Assembly: GCF_000721175.1 (NCBI RefSeq)
Contig: NZ_JOEZ01000027.1
Location: 48,157 to 112,156, forward strand
Length of the DNA: 64,000 nt
Direction: 5' to 3'
From: Streptomyces anulatus
Lineage (GTDB): Bacteria; Actinomycetota; Actinomycetes; Streptomycetales; Streptomycetaceae
This document shows, piece after piece, positions 56,415-64,000 of the stretch (within the stretch, counting starts at the first letter, position 1; the number at the start of each line of letters is the position of its first letter). Under the pieces are notes generated by a model. That model worked only from the letters and a program-made list of their open reading frames with translations, was not told where the DNA came from and did not search any database. A program made the translations under genes and the position numbers.

Positions 56415-57206
56415 CTAGCGCCGAACCTCCCCGCCCTCCACATACGCGTTGTACGCCGCCACCAACGCCCGCCGAGCCACCCGCTCCACCGGCCGCAACG
56501 CCTCCCCCCGCGCCGCGATCTCCGACGCGCTCACCGCACCGCCGTGCCCGTTCTCGTACGCCACCGAGACCAGCAGCCCCACCCGCTGCGCCATCTCCAG
56601 CACCCGCACCGCCCGCGGCGGATACCCTGGCGCCAGCACCTCGCGCCCCCGACTCCGCTCCGCCCGCGCCCGGTACGCGTCCACCGCCGCCTCCGCCACC
56701 GGACCGGACCCGGCCACGTCCAGCCGCGACAGCACCGCCGTCGCATCCCGCAACGCCTCCGCCAGCTCCCGCTCCGCCTCGCCCAGAGACGGCACGTCCG
56801 CGGGCGGCGCCTCCCGTACCGGCAGCACCCGCCACACCACCTCGACGTGCAGATCCCCCTCCGGCCCCACTCCGCTCACCTCGGGCACCAGCCCGTACGG
56901 CACCCCGTACGCGACCACCGCCTCCTCCGCCTCCAGCGCCCGCGCATTGAAGTCGGGCGGACCGCTCAGCCCCAGCGGGTGCCCCGGCACCGGCAACGCG
57001 ACCCGCAACCCGGTCGCCCCGAGCCCCCGCAGCCGGCCGAGCGCCAGCGTGAGCCCGACCGGCCCCGCCTCACCCGGCACCCCCTCGACGCGGTGCACCG
57101 CGTCCTGTCCGACAATCGCGAGGGCCGCCTCGTCCGGCGAGACGAGTCCCGCCAGAAGCGCGTTTCCCCAAGCGGCCAACAACCCTGAACGTGGTTCGAC
57201 AAGCAT
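56415..57206 (-). CDS. Conserved actinobacterial protein, hypothetical
   Basis: A 263-residue soluble protein. It begins LVEPRSGLLAAWGNALLAG, with a conserved LTLALGRLRGLGATGLRVALPVPG stretch in the middle and an Ala/Arg-rich helical C-terminal half. Strong G/C-ending codons support a real gene. No family or function recognised. It is divergent from the ABC ATPase gene. Confidence 0.75.
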   Translation of the reverse strand: MLVEPRSGLLAAWGNALLAGLVSPDEAALAIVGQDAVHRVEGVPGEAGPVGLTLALGRLRGLGATGLRVALPVPGHPLGLSGPPDFNARALEAEEAVVAYGVPYGLVPEVSGVGPEGDLHVEVVWRVLPVREAPPADVPSLGEAERELAEALRDATAVLSRLDVAGSGPVAEAAVDAYRARAERSRGREVLAPGYPPRAVRVLEMAQRVGLLVSVAYENGHGGAVSASEIAARGEALRPVERVARRALVAAYNAYVEGGEVRR

Positions 57207-57340
57207 GCCGACAGCCTAGGCAACGGCCGGGGATCGGCCCTCACGCCTGAAGCGCTCGCGCGGTGGCGTAGGTTTTCCCTTGGGAGCCGTGCCCACCGGC
57301 ACGCGACGATCGACGAGACTGCATGGGGAGACAACGCGCC

Positions 57341-58138
57341 ATGAGCGATGTACTGGAGCTGGTGGACGTATCCGTGGTCCGCGACGGACGTGCTCTGGTG
57401 GACGATGTCTCCTGGTCGGTCAAGGAAGGGGAGCGCTGGGTCATCCTGGGCCCCAACGGTGCCGGCAAGACGACCCTCCTCAACCTCGCGTCCAGCTATC
57501 TCTTCCCGAGCAAGGGAACGGCCACGATCCTCGGCGAGCAGCTCGGCGGCGTCGGCACCGACGTCTTCGAGCTCCGCCCCCGCATCGGCATGGCGGGCGT
57601 CGCGATGGCCGACAAGCTGCCCAAGCGCCAGACGGTGCTGCAGACGGTCCTCACCGCCGCGTACGGCATGACCGCCACCTGGCACGAGAACTACGAAGCC
57701 GTCGACGAGGAACGCGCCCGCGCCTTCCTCGACCGCCTCGGCATGACCGAGTACCTGGACCGCAAGTTCGGCACGCTCTCCGAAGGAGAGCGCAAGCGCA
57801 CGCTCATCGCCCGCGCCATGATGACCGACCCCGAACTGCTGCTCCTGGACGAGCCCGCCGCCGGACTCGACCTCGGCGGGCGCGAGGACCTCGTCCGCCG
57901 GCTCGGCCGTCTCGCCCGCGACCCGTTCGCCCCCTCCATGATCATGGTCACCCACCATGTCGAGGAGATCGCGCCCGGCTTCACCCACGTTCTGATGATC
58001 CGCCAGGGCAAGATCCTCGCGGCCGGCCCCATGGAGACCGAGCTCAGCTCCCGTAACCTCTCCCTCTGCTTCGGCCTGCCGCTCATCGTCGAGCACACCG
58101 GTGACCGCTACACCGCCCGCGGCCTGCCGCTGTCCTGA
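57341..58138 (+). CDS. ABC transporter ATP-binding protein
   Basis: A 265-residue stand-alone ABC ATPase: Walker A GPNGAGKT near 40, an LSEGERKR signature near 150, LLLLDEPAAGLDLGG and a late switch His in VTHHVEEI. It resembles the ModF/YfeX-type ATPases without an adjacent permease. The ATG at 57341 is preferred (ggggag upstream), though 57323 is possible. Partner and substrate unknown. Confidence 0.85.
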   Translation: MSDVLELVDVSVVRDGRALVDDVSWSVKEGERWVILGPNGAGKTTLLNLASSYLFPSKGTATILGEQLGGVGTDVFELRPRIGMAGVAMADKLPKRQTVLQTVLTAAYGMTATWHENYEAVDEERARAFLDRLGMTEYLDRKFGTLSEGERKRTLIARAMMTDPELLLLDEPAAGLDLGGREDLVRRLGRLARDPFAPSMIMVTHHVEEIAPGFTHVLMIRQGKILAAGPMETELSSRNLSLCFGLPLIVEHTGDRYTARGLPLS

Positions 58139-58259
58139 CGGCCCCGCCCGCCCCACCCCGGGACCGACCGGGCACCGCAACTGCTTGCGCACCGCGATCG
58201 ACAGGCCGTTCACCGCAGTTGGCCACCCGTGCGCCCTGTCGGTGACGCACCGACAGTCC

Positions 58260-58265
58260 TACGAT
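58260..58265 (+). promoter_or_regulatory. -10 box of NfeD gene (leaderless)
   Basis: TACGAT, then gaccac, then the GTG at 58272. Confidence 0.45.
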
Positions 58266-58271
58266 GACCAC

Positions 58272-58700
58272 GTGGACATCGACGCATGGGTGTGGTGGCT
58301 GATCGGCGCGGTGGGACTGGGCATCCCCCTCGTCCTGACCGCGATGCCCGAATTCGGAATGTTCGCCGTCGGGGCGGTGGCCGCATCGGCCGTCGCCGCC
58401 CTCGGCGGCGGAATCGTCGCCCAGGTGCTGGTCTTCGTCGTGGTCTCGGTCGCGCTGATCGCCGTCGTGCGCCCGATCGCCGCCAGACACCGGGCCGGAC
58501 AGACCGGGCAGGCCAGCGGTATCGATGCCTTGAAAGGCCGTCAGGCGGTCGTGCTGGAACGGGTATCGGCCTCCGGTGGCCGCATCAAGCTCGCCGGCGA
58601 GGTCTGGTCGGCCCGCTCGCTCGACGCCGACCAGGTCTTCGAACCCGGCGGCCAGGTCGATGTCGTGGACATCGACGGGGCAACGGCCGTCGTCATGTGA
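58272..58700 (+). CDS. NfeD-family membrane protein
   Basis: A 142-residue protein: two or three membrane helices in the first 75 residues, then a soluble OB-fold-like C-terminal domain (ALKGRQAVVLERVSASGG, later GGQVDVVDIDGATAVV). NfeD proteins partner SPFH proteins in membrane microdomains; the SPFH gene follows 165 bp downstream. The GTG start is set by the -10 box 6 nt upstream. Confidence 0.85.
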   Translation: MDIDAWVWWLIGAVGLGIPLVLTAMPEFGMFAVGAVAASAVAALGGGIVAQVLVFVVVSVALIAVVRPIAARHRAGQTGQASGIDALKGRQAVVLERVSASGGRIKLAGEVWSARSLDADQVFEPGGQVDVVDIDGATAVVM

Positions 58701-58865
58701 CCGAAGCGTGCACGAGGCGGGCCGCGGTCTGCCAGACTCGAAGTCGATCATGCCGATCATCATGAGAACCCGGCCCGGCCCGCAACTCGCCGACCACCGG
58801 CCGCACATGAGGACCGACCCCGATCACCGCGATCCACCTGCCAACCGAAGGACACGAGAGACACG

Positions 58866-59864
58866 ATGCAACCGATCATCATCGTTCTGATCATCCTGGT
58901 GGTGCTCGTCTTCATCGCCCTGATCAAGACGATTCAGGTCATCCCGCAGGCCAGCGCCGCCATCGTGGAGCGGTTCGGCCGCTACACCCGCACCCTGAAC
59001 GCGGGCCTCAACATCGTCGTCCCGTTCATCGACTCGATCCGCAACCGGATCGACCTCCGTGAACAGGTGGTGCCCTTCCCGCCGCAGCCGGTGATCACCC
59101 AGGACAACCTGGTCGTCAACATCGACACCGTCATCTACTACCAGGTGACCGACGCCCGCGCCGCGACCTACGAAGTCGCCAGCTACATCCAGGCGATCGA
59201 GCAGCTCACCGTCACCACCCTCCGGAACATCATCGGCGGCATGGACCTGGAGCGGACCCTCACCTCCCGTGAGGAGATCAACGCGGCCCTGCGCGGAGTC
59301 CTCGACGAAGCGACCGGCAAATGGGGCATCCGCGTCAACCGCGTCGAGCTCAAGGCGATCGAGCCGCCGACCTCCATCCAGGACTCGATGGAGAAGCAGA
59401 TGCGCGCCGACCGCGACAAGCGCGCCGCGATCCTCACCGCCGAGGGCATCCGGCAGTCCCAGATCCTCACAGCCGAGGGCGAGAAGCAGTCCGCGATCCT
59501 GCGCGCCGAGGGTGAGGCCAAGGCCGCCGCCCTGCGCGCCGAAGGCGAAGCCCAGGCCGTCCGCACGGTCTTCGAGGCCATCCACGCCGGGGACCCGGAC
59601 CAGAAGCTGCTCTCGTACCAGTACCTCCAGATGCTCCCGAAGATCGCCGAGGGCGACGCCAACAAGCTCTGGATCGTTCCCAGCGAGATCGGCGACGCCC
59701 TCAAGGGCCTCAGCGGAGCCTTCGGCAACCTCGGCGGAGGCATGCCCGGCTTCAACACCGGCGGAAACGGCGGAAACGGCGGGAACGGCGGCAACGGCAA
59801 CGGCAACGGCGGCAACTACGGGGCGCCCGCGGTGGAACGACGCGAGGAACCCCCCGTCTCCTGA
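58866..59864 (+). CDS. SPFH/Band-7 (stomatin/QmcA-like) membrane protein
   Basis: A 332-residue protein with an N-terminal membrane helix (IIIVLIILVVLVFIALIKTI), an SPFH domain (IVERFGRYTRTLNAGLN and EQVVPFPPQPVIT), then a long Ala/Glu coiled coil with repeated ILTAEG/ILRAEG units, and a Gly/Asn-rich tail. Such proteins assemble into membrane scaffolds and control proteases or lipids. Pairing with NfeD is the usual arrangement. Confidence 0.9.
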   Translation: MQPIIIVLIILVVLVFIALIKTIQVIPQASAAIVERFGRYTRTLNAGLNIVVPFIDSIRNRIDLREQVVPFPPQPVITQDNLVVNIDTVIYYQVTDARAATYEVASYIQAIEQLTVTTLRNIIGGMDLERTLTSREEINAALRGVLDEATGKWGIRVNRVELKAIEPPTSIQDSMEKQMRADRDKRAAILTAEGIRQSQILTAEGEKQSAILRAEGEAKAAALRAEGEAQAVRTVFEAIHAGDPDQKLLSYQYLQMLPKIAEGDANKLWIVPSEIGDALKGLSGAFGNLGGGMPGFNTGGNGGNGGNGGNGNGNGGNYGAPAVERREEPPVS

Positions 59865-59947
59865 CCCCGTCCCCCTTCGTGCATGATCAGTGAGGCCCCT
59901 CGACCTTCATGGCGGGGAGGCGTCACTGACCACCGAAGGAGATGGCG

Positions 59948-60715
59948 TTGTCCATCTGGGAAATACTCGCCGTCTTCGCGGCCGGAGTCGGAGCCGGCAC
60001 GATCAACACGATCGTCGGCTCTGGCACCCTGATCACCTTCCCCGTCCTGCTCGCCACCGGCCTCCCCCCGGTCACCGCGACCGTGTCCAACGCGCTGGGC
60101 CTCATCCCCGGGTCCATCAGCGGGGCCATCGGCTACCGCAAGGAGCTCGTAGGACAGCGCCGACGCATCCTCAAGCTGAGCGTCGGCGCGGCGATCGGCG
60201 GCCTCTGCGGTGCGACCCTCCTGCTCGCCCTGCCCTCCACGGCCTTCGAGACGATCGTCCCGGTCCTGGTCGCCCTGGCGCTCGTCCTGGTGATCCTGCA
60301 ACCACGTATCAGCAAAGCCGTCCAGCGCCGTCACGAGCACATCGGCGCCCCGCCCCGCGCCGACGGCGGCCCGCTCCTCTTCATGGGCCTGATGCTCGCC
60401 AGCGTCTACGGGGGCTACTTCACCGCCGCCCAGGGGATCATCTACCTCTCCCTGATGGGAATGCTGCTCGACGACACGATGCAGCGCCTCAACGCGGTCA
60501 AGAACGTCCTGGCCGCCGTGGTCAACACCATCGCCGCGCTGTTCTTCCTCTTCGTCGCCCACTTCGACTGGACGGCCGTCGTACTCATCGCGGCCGGCTC
60601 GGCCATCGGCGGCCAGATAGGCGCCAAGGTCGGCCGCCGCCTGAGCCCCACCGTCCTGCGCGCCCTCATCGTGGCCGTCGGCACGGTGGCCATCGTCCAA
60701 CTGCTGCTCCGCTGA
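59948..60715 (+). CDS. TauE/SafE-family membrane permease
   Basis: A 255-residue protein of about eight membrane helices. The repeated N-terminal motif GAGTINTIVGSGTLITFPVL is typical of the family, which exports sulfite or organosulfonates or moves other anions. The TTG at 59948 has aaggag 6 nt upstream, whereas the ATG at 59942 lies directly against it, so TTG is preferred. A terminator shared with the HNH gene follows. Confidence 0.85.
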   Translation: MSIWEILAVFAAGVGAGTINTIVGSGTLITFPVLLATGLPPVTATVSNALGLIPGSISGAIGYRKELVGQRRRILKLSVGAAIGGLCGATLLLALPSTAFETIVPVLVALALVLVILQPRISKAVQRRHEHIGAPPRADGGPLLFMGLMLASVYGGYFTAAQGIIYLSLMGMLLDDTMQRLNAVKNVLAAVVNTIAALFFLFVAHFDWTAVVLIAAGSAIGGQIGAKVGRRLSPTVLRALIVAVGTVAIVQLLLR

Positions 60716-60721
60716 CGCACG

Positions 60722-60751
60722 TGGGCCCGCCCCCTCACAGGGACGGGCCCA
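60722..60751. terminator. Terminator between tauE-like and HNH genes
   Basis: 12-bp arms with one mismatch (tgggcccgcccc / gggacgggccca) between convergent genes. Confidence 0.65.
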
Positions 60752-60790
60752 GGGATACACCACCAGGCGTACGTCGATCACGGCACCGCT

Positions 60791-61300
60791 CTACGCGGCA
60801 GCCGCCCGGTCCAGCCACCCGGGCAGTGCCGAGCGGTCGCCGGCCCCCATCGCCAGCAGCATCGCCTCGGCGGGGGAGGGGACGAACGGCTGCTTCAGCA
60901 GCGGCATCCCCGCCTGCTCCGGCGTCCGGGCAGCCTTGCGGTGGTTGTCCTCGGCGCAGGAGGCCACCGTGTTCAGCCAGGTGTCCTGCCCGCCCTGGGC
61001 GCGTGGCACCACGTGGTCGACGGTGGACGCCCGCCGCCCGCAGTACGCGCACCGGTGCTGGTCCCGGATCAGCACACCCCTTCTGGACCACGGCGCCTGT
61101 CTTCGGAACGGCACCCGTACGTACCGGCAGAGCCTGATCACCCGGGGCGCCGGAATGTCCACGGCGGCACCACGCATACGGAGCTCGGGATGCGACTGCT
61201 CGACGACGGCCTTGTCCGTGAGGATCAGGACCACCGCACGGTTGAGCGTCACTGTCGACAGCGGCTCGAAGCTCGCGTTGAGAACCAGCGTGTCACGCAT
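60791..61300 (-). CDS. HNH endonuclease-like protein
   Basis: A 169-residue protein. The HNH core is CAYCGRRASTVDHVVPRAQG with a following Asn and a closing Cys, a CxxC zinc type. The N-terminal NASFEPLSTVTLNRAVVLI is typical of a conserved actinobacterial HNH family. The ATG at 61300 has gggaggtggg upstream. The role is unknown; it may nick DNA or be a repair factor. Confidence 0.85.
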   Translation of the reverse strand: MRDTLVLNASFEPLSTVTLNRAVVLILTDKAVVEQSHPELRMRGAAVDIPAPRVIRLCRYVRVPFRRQAPWSRRGVLIRDQHRCAYCGRRASTVDHVVPRAQGGQDTWLNTVASCAEDNHRKAARTPEQAGMPLLKQPFVPSPAEAMLLAMGAGDRSALPGWLDRAAAA

Positions 61301-61378
61301 CCTGCCCACCTCCCGTGTGCCGCCCGCCCCCTGGCAGGCCCGGATCAACTCTGGCTGGGCAGGCCGCGATGGACAACG

Positions 61379-61425
61379 CAATAAAAAATGCCCTGCTCTG
61401 GTCTCTCCAAGACCGGAGCAGGGCA
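61379..61425 (-). terminator. Intrinsic terminator with T-tract after PEBP gene
   Basis: 16-bp stem (tgccctgctctggtct, one G-T pair) with a 5-nt loop, followed on the minus strand by a T-rich run (complement of aataaaaaa). T-tract terminators are rare in GC-rich Streptomyces. Confidence 0.8.
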
Positions 61426-61438
61426 AACAGCAAACGAA

Positions 61439-61984
61439 CTAATCGCCGACGGGAGCCGTGTACTCACCGATCAGCCGAGCACGCCCCAGCGTGTGGAACC
61501 GGAGATTGAATCCGGCCACCGCGGGGGACACGTCGCTGTCGATCCCGAGCTTCTCGGTGTCCACCGCGTACACGGTGAACACGTACCGGTGGTTCTCCCC
61601 GGCCGGCGGAGCCGCACCGCCGAAGTTCTTGGAGCCGTAGTCGTTACGGGCGTGGACGGCCCCTTCGGGCAGCCCCTCGAACGTTCCGCTGCCCGCACCG
61701 GCCGGAAGCTCCGTCACCGAGGCCGGGACATCGAAGAGCACCCAGTGCCAGAACCCGCTGCCCGTCGGGGCGTCCGGGTCGAAACACGTCACGGCGAAGC
61801 TCTTGGTCCCCTCGGGGAAACCCTCCCACCGAAGCTGCGGCGAAGTGTTTCCGCCCGCAAGCACCTGGGCATCGCCCAGCACGGCCCCCGGCGCGAGGTC
61901 GTCGCTCACCACGGTGAACGACGGAACCTCCGGATGGAAGTCGTGCGGCAGCGGGGCCCTCTTCGGCTCGGTCACGTCTCGCAC
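61439..61984 (-). CDS. YbhB/YbcL-family PEBP-like protein
   Basis: A 181-residue protein with the PEBP signature: [19 protein letters not shown] in the ligand pocket and [20 protein letters not shown]. Bacterial members bind small phospho-ligands or lipids; the role is not established. Followed by a T-tract terminator. Confidence 0.88.
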   Translation of the reverse strand: MRDVTEPKRAPLPHDFHPEVPSFTVVSDDLAPGAVLGDAQVLAGGNTSPQLRWEGFPEGTKSFAVTCFDPDAPTGSGFWHWVLFDVPASVTELPAGAGSGTFEGLPEGAVHARNDYGSKNFGGAAPPAGENHRYVFTVYAVDTEKLGIDSDVSPAVAGFNLRFHTLGRARLIGEYTAPVGD

Positions 61985-62039
61985 CTCTCCTGATCGGTTC
62001 GTCTGCCTTCTTCCCCGACCTTAGGGGGCGTAGGGCCCT

Positions 62040-62822
62040 CTAGAGCCAGTTGCGCTGTCCGCCGACCTGGGCGAGCCACTGGTTGAGGTACGCCGCCCAG
62101 TCGGTCTGCTGATAGTCGTGCAGCCCCACCTTGAACGCGCGGTAGGAGTCGCTGCCCTCGCTGAACAGCCCCGGCTTCTTGTCCATCTCCAGGATGACGT
62201 CCATCTCGCGGTCGTCGGCGACGAACGTCAGCTCCACCTGGTTCAGCCCGCGGTACCGCGTCGGCGGAACGAACTCGATCTCCTGGTAGAACGGCAGCCG
62301 CTGACGCGTACCGCGGATGTGACCGCGCTCCATGTCCGCGCTGCGGAAGCCGAAGCCCAGCTGCCCGAAGGCGTTCAGGATGGCCTCCTGCGCCGGCAGC
62401 GGGTGCACGTTGATCGGGTCCAGGTCACCGGAGTCCAGCGCGCGGGCGATCTCCAGCTCGGTGGTCACCCCGATGTTCATCCCGCGCAGCTGCTGGCCGC
62501 CGAACATCGTGACCGGTGTCTCCCACGGAATCTCCAGGCCGAACGGCACCACGTGCACCGCGCCCGCCTGCACCTCGAAGGCGCCCCCGAGGTTCAGCTT
62601 GGTGAACTCGATGTCCTGCTTGGTCTCCTGGTCCCCGCTCTCGACCTCGACCCGCGCCTGGAGCCCGACATTGAGCCCCTCGATCTGCTGGGCGACCGAA
62701 CCACCCTGGATCCGCACCTCCCCCTGGACGACCCCACCGGGGACGACGTTCACCTCGGTGAGCTCGGTCTCCACCGAGGCACCGCCGGCACCCATGCTCG
62801 CGAGCAGCCGCTTGAAGCCCAT
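62040..62822 (-). CDS. Spo0M-family sporulation-control protein
   Basis: A 260-residue protein with an arrestin-like N-terminal domain (GGVVQGEVRIQGG) and a C-terminal domain containing DREMDVILEMDKKPG. The ATG at 62822 has aaggag 6 nt upstream. Spo0M in Bacillus affects sporulation and cell shape; the streptomycete homologues are widespread but little studied. Confidence 0.85.
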   Translation of the reverse strand: MGFKRLLASMGAGGASVETELTEVNVVPGGVVQGEVRIQGGSVAQQIEGLNVGLQARVEVESGDQETKQDIEFTKLNLGGAFEVQAGAVHVVPFGLEIPWETPVTMFGGQQLRGMNIGVTTELEIARALDSGDLDPINVHPLPAQEAILNAFGQLGFGFRSADMERGHIRGTRQRLPFYQEIEFVPPTRYRGLNQVELTFVADDREMDVILEMDKKPGLFSEGSDSYRAFKVGLHDYQQTDWAAYLNQWLAQVGGQRNWL

Positions 62823-62909
62823 AGTCACTCCTTCTTGGTCCTGACCCCTACATACGCGCCATGACGGTAGCCGGTTCCCGTCATGGCGATCCCAGTACCC
62901 TCGGACGCC

Positions 62910-63563
62910 ATGACCAAGAGCCCGGACCGAACACCGCTGACGCGGGACTTCTTCGCCCGCTCCGTACTGGAAGTCGCCCCCGACCTCCTGGGCCGCACGC
63001 TCGTCCGGCGTGCCGAGGAGGGCACGATCGAGCTGCGCCTGACCGAGGTGGAGGCGTACGCGGGCGAGATCGACCCCGGCTCGCACGCCTTCCGGGGCCG
63101 TACCGCCCGCAACGGCGTGATGTTCGGTCCACCCGGTCACACGTACGTCTACTTCACGTACGGGATGTGGCACTGCCTCAACCTGGTCTGCGGCCCGGAA
63201 GGACATGCCGCCGGAGTCCTGCTCCGGGCCGGTGAGATCGACGTCGGCGCCGGCCTGGCCCGCGACCGACGCGTCTCGGCCCGCAACGACAAGGAACTGG
63301 CCAAGGGCCCGGCCCGCCTCGCCACCGCCCTCGACGTGGATCGCGACCTGAACGGCAGCGACCTCTTCGACGGCTCCGCTCCGGCGCTTTCCGTACTGCA
63401 CGGCACCCCGCCGCCCCGTGACCTCGTACGCAGTGGCCCCCGCACCGGGGTGGGCGGCGACGGCGCCCACCAGCCCTGGCGCTTCTGGATCGAGGGAGAC
63501 CCCACGGTGAGCCCGTACCGCGCCCACGCGCCGCGCCGCCGCCCGAGCCGCGAGGCAACTTGA
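62910..63563 (+). CDS. DNA-3-methyladenine glycosylase (Mpg/AAG type)
   Basis: A 217-residue base-excision repair enzyme: [18 protein letters not shown] and [19 protein letters not shown] are AAG-family motifs, with the Tyr that flips the damaged base. The ATG at 62910 is preferred over 62883: family homology begins there and a TACCCT box lies 8 nt before it. It removes alkylated purines from DNA. Confidence 0.88.
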   Translation: MTKSPDRTPLTRDFFARSVLEVAPDLLGRTLVRRAEEGTIELRLTEVEAYAGEIDPGSHAFRGRTARNGVMFGPPGHTYVYFTYGMWHCLNLVCGPEGHAAGVLLRAGEIDVGAGLARDRRVSARNDKELAKGPARLATALDVDRDLNGSDLFDGSAPALSVLHGTPPPRDLVRSGPRTGVGGDGAHQPWRFWIEGDPTVSPYRAHAPRRRPSREAT

Positions 63564-64000
63564 CGCACCTTCGGCGGACGCCTAATGTAGTCCGAGCAGC
63601 TTGACACGGGTACAGCTCTCGACGCGGTCCATCGGATCGGATCGAGCCACCTGAAGCAGCCAAACCACTACCTACGACTCACCCTGGCGGGTGCAAATTC
63701 GGCATGCCCGTAATTTGCCCCATCGACTCGATTATGAGCTGCCAAGAGAATCGGCTAACGTAGTGAACACGCCGAAAGGCAAGGCCGCTCCACAGGCCAC
63801 CGGAAATCAAATTCGGACCGGAAACGGAACGAAAAAGAGTCTGGTAAAGTTGGAACCGCCGGAAAGGGAAAACGCGAAAGCGAAGAACCTGGAAAGCAAA
63901 GACTGCTTGACCCGCTTCGGCCGGGAATCGGACACGAAAGAGTCTGATAGAGTCGGAAACGCAAGAACGAAGGGAAGCGCCCGGAGGGCCCCGGTGAAAC
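63564..64000 (+). promoter_or_regulatory. rRNA-operon promoter and leader region (16S beyond the window)
   Basis: AT-richer, purine-rich sequence typical of Streptomyces rrn leaders. Two near-identical -10 regions lie 103 bp apart: aaagagtctggtaaagt (63834-63850) and aaagagtctgatagagt (63937-63953), both followed by gga. A TTGACA is at 63601-63606 and a TTGACC at 63907-63912. The final gaagggaagcgcccggag stretch is a leader sequence I recognise as preceding 16S rRNA. No gene is seen here. Confidence 0.7.

Noticed and set aside
63755..63964. 69-aa minus-strand frame in the rRNA leader
   Set aside because: Low-complexity Ser/Phe reading across the promoter region without a ribosome binding site.
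63960..64000. 16S rRNA gene start
   Set aside because: The sequence is still leader; the conserved 16S 5' end is not reached before the window ends.

Overview
The window is high-GC actinobacterial DNA and almost certainly a Streptomyces chromosome arm-to-core segment. The pointers are strong third-position GC, GTG/TTG starts, a cysteine-free chaplin (ChpE type), an XRE(DUF5753)/DUF397 pair, a lone HATPase regulator, a DUF3099 protein, a Spo0M-like protein, a 38-aa transporter-associated microprotein next to an MFS exporter, and a typical Streptomyces rRNA-operon leader at the right edge. Gene order from chpE through queA, serB, fabI-fabG, tldD-tldE, tyrS and moaA to a subtilase looks like a conserved Streptomyces core neighbourhood (from memory, not checked).

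Layout. 0-8.1 kb (mostly minus): a GH15 glycosidase followed by an SDR protein with an altered active site, SURF1, a small zinc-type protein, a DEDDh exonuclease with a BRCT-like tail, and a large NACHT-LRR STAND ATPase. 8.2-21 kb: sterol-desaturase-like protein plus lysoplasmalogenase, a gene remnant, a secreted S8 protease, a DUF485/acetate-symporter pair, moaA, small membrane proteins, tyrS, and the metalloprotease pair tldD-tldE. A 36-bp direct repeat separates the last two genes.

21.1-40.5 kb is the accessory part: a roughly 19-kb defence island between the core genes tldD and fabG. It opens with three translationally coupled genes (ATGA then GTGA overlaps): a 1754-aa DEAD/H helicase with a DUF1998-like C-terminus (DruE-like), an SNF2-type helicase (DrmD-like), and a 1485-aa class-II N6-adenine methyltransferase (DrmMI/PglX-like). 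Next come a DUF397/XRE pair, a divergent HATPase gene, a HicA-like small protein, an HTH protein whose upstream region carries palindromes, and a coupled McrB-like (with a probable EVE/PUA-type reader domain) and McrC-like nuclease pair. The first operon would plausibly act on unmodified foreign DNA and mark self DNA. The McrBC-like pair would plausibly act on modified DNA. The two halves together suggest layered restriction.

40.6-64 kb returns to core genes: fabG-fabI (fatty-acid synthesis), a GntR/FadR regulator divergent from an MFS exporter, sixA, serB, an FHA-ABC exporter, a transglycosylase, SDR-queA, a GAF histidine kinase with its response regulator, chpE, an ABC ATPase, NfeD with an SPFH protein, TauE/SafE, HNH, PEBP, Spo0M and 3-methyladenine glycosylase genes. 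The window ends in tandem rRNA-type promoters; the 16S gene itself lies beyond the edge. Intergenic spaces carry many perfect GC-rich hairpins (terminators between convergent genes). Several genes have a TAnnnT box exactly 6 nt before the start codon, suggesting leaderless transcripts.
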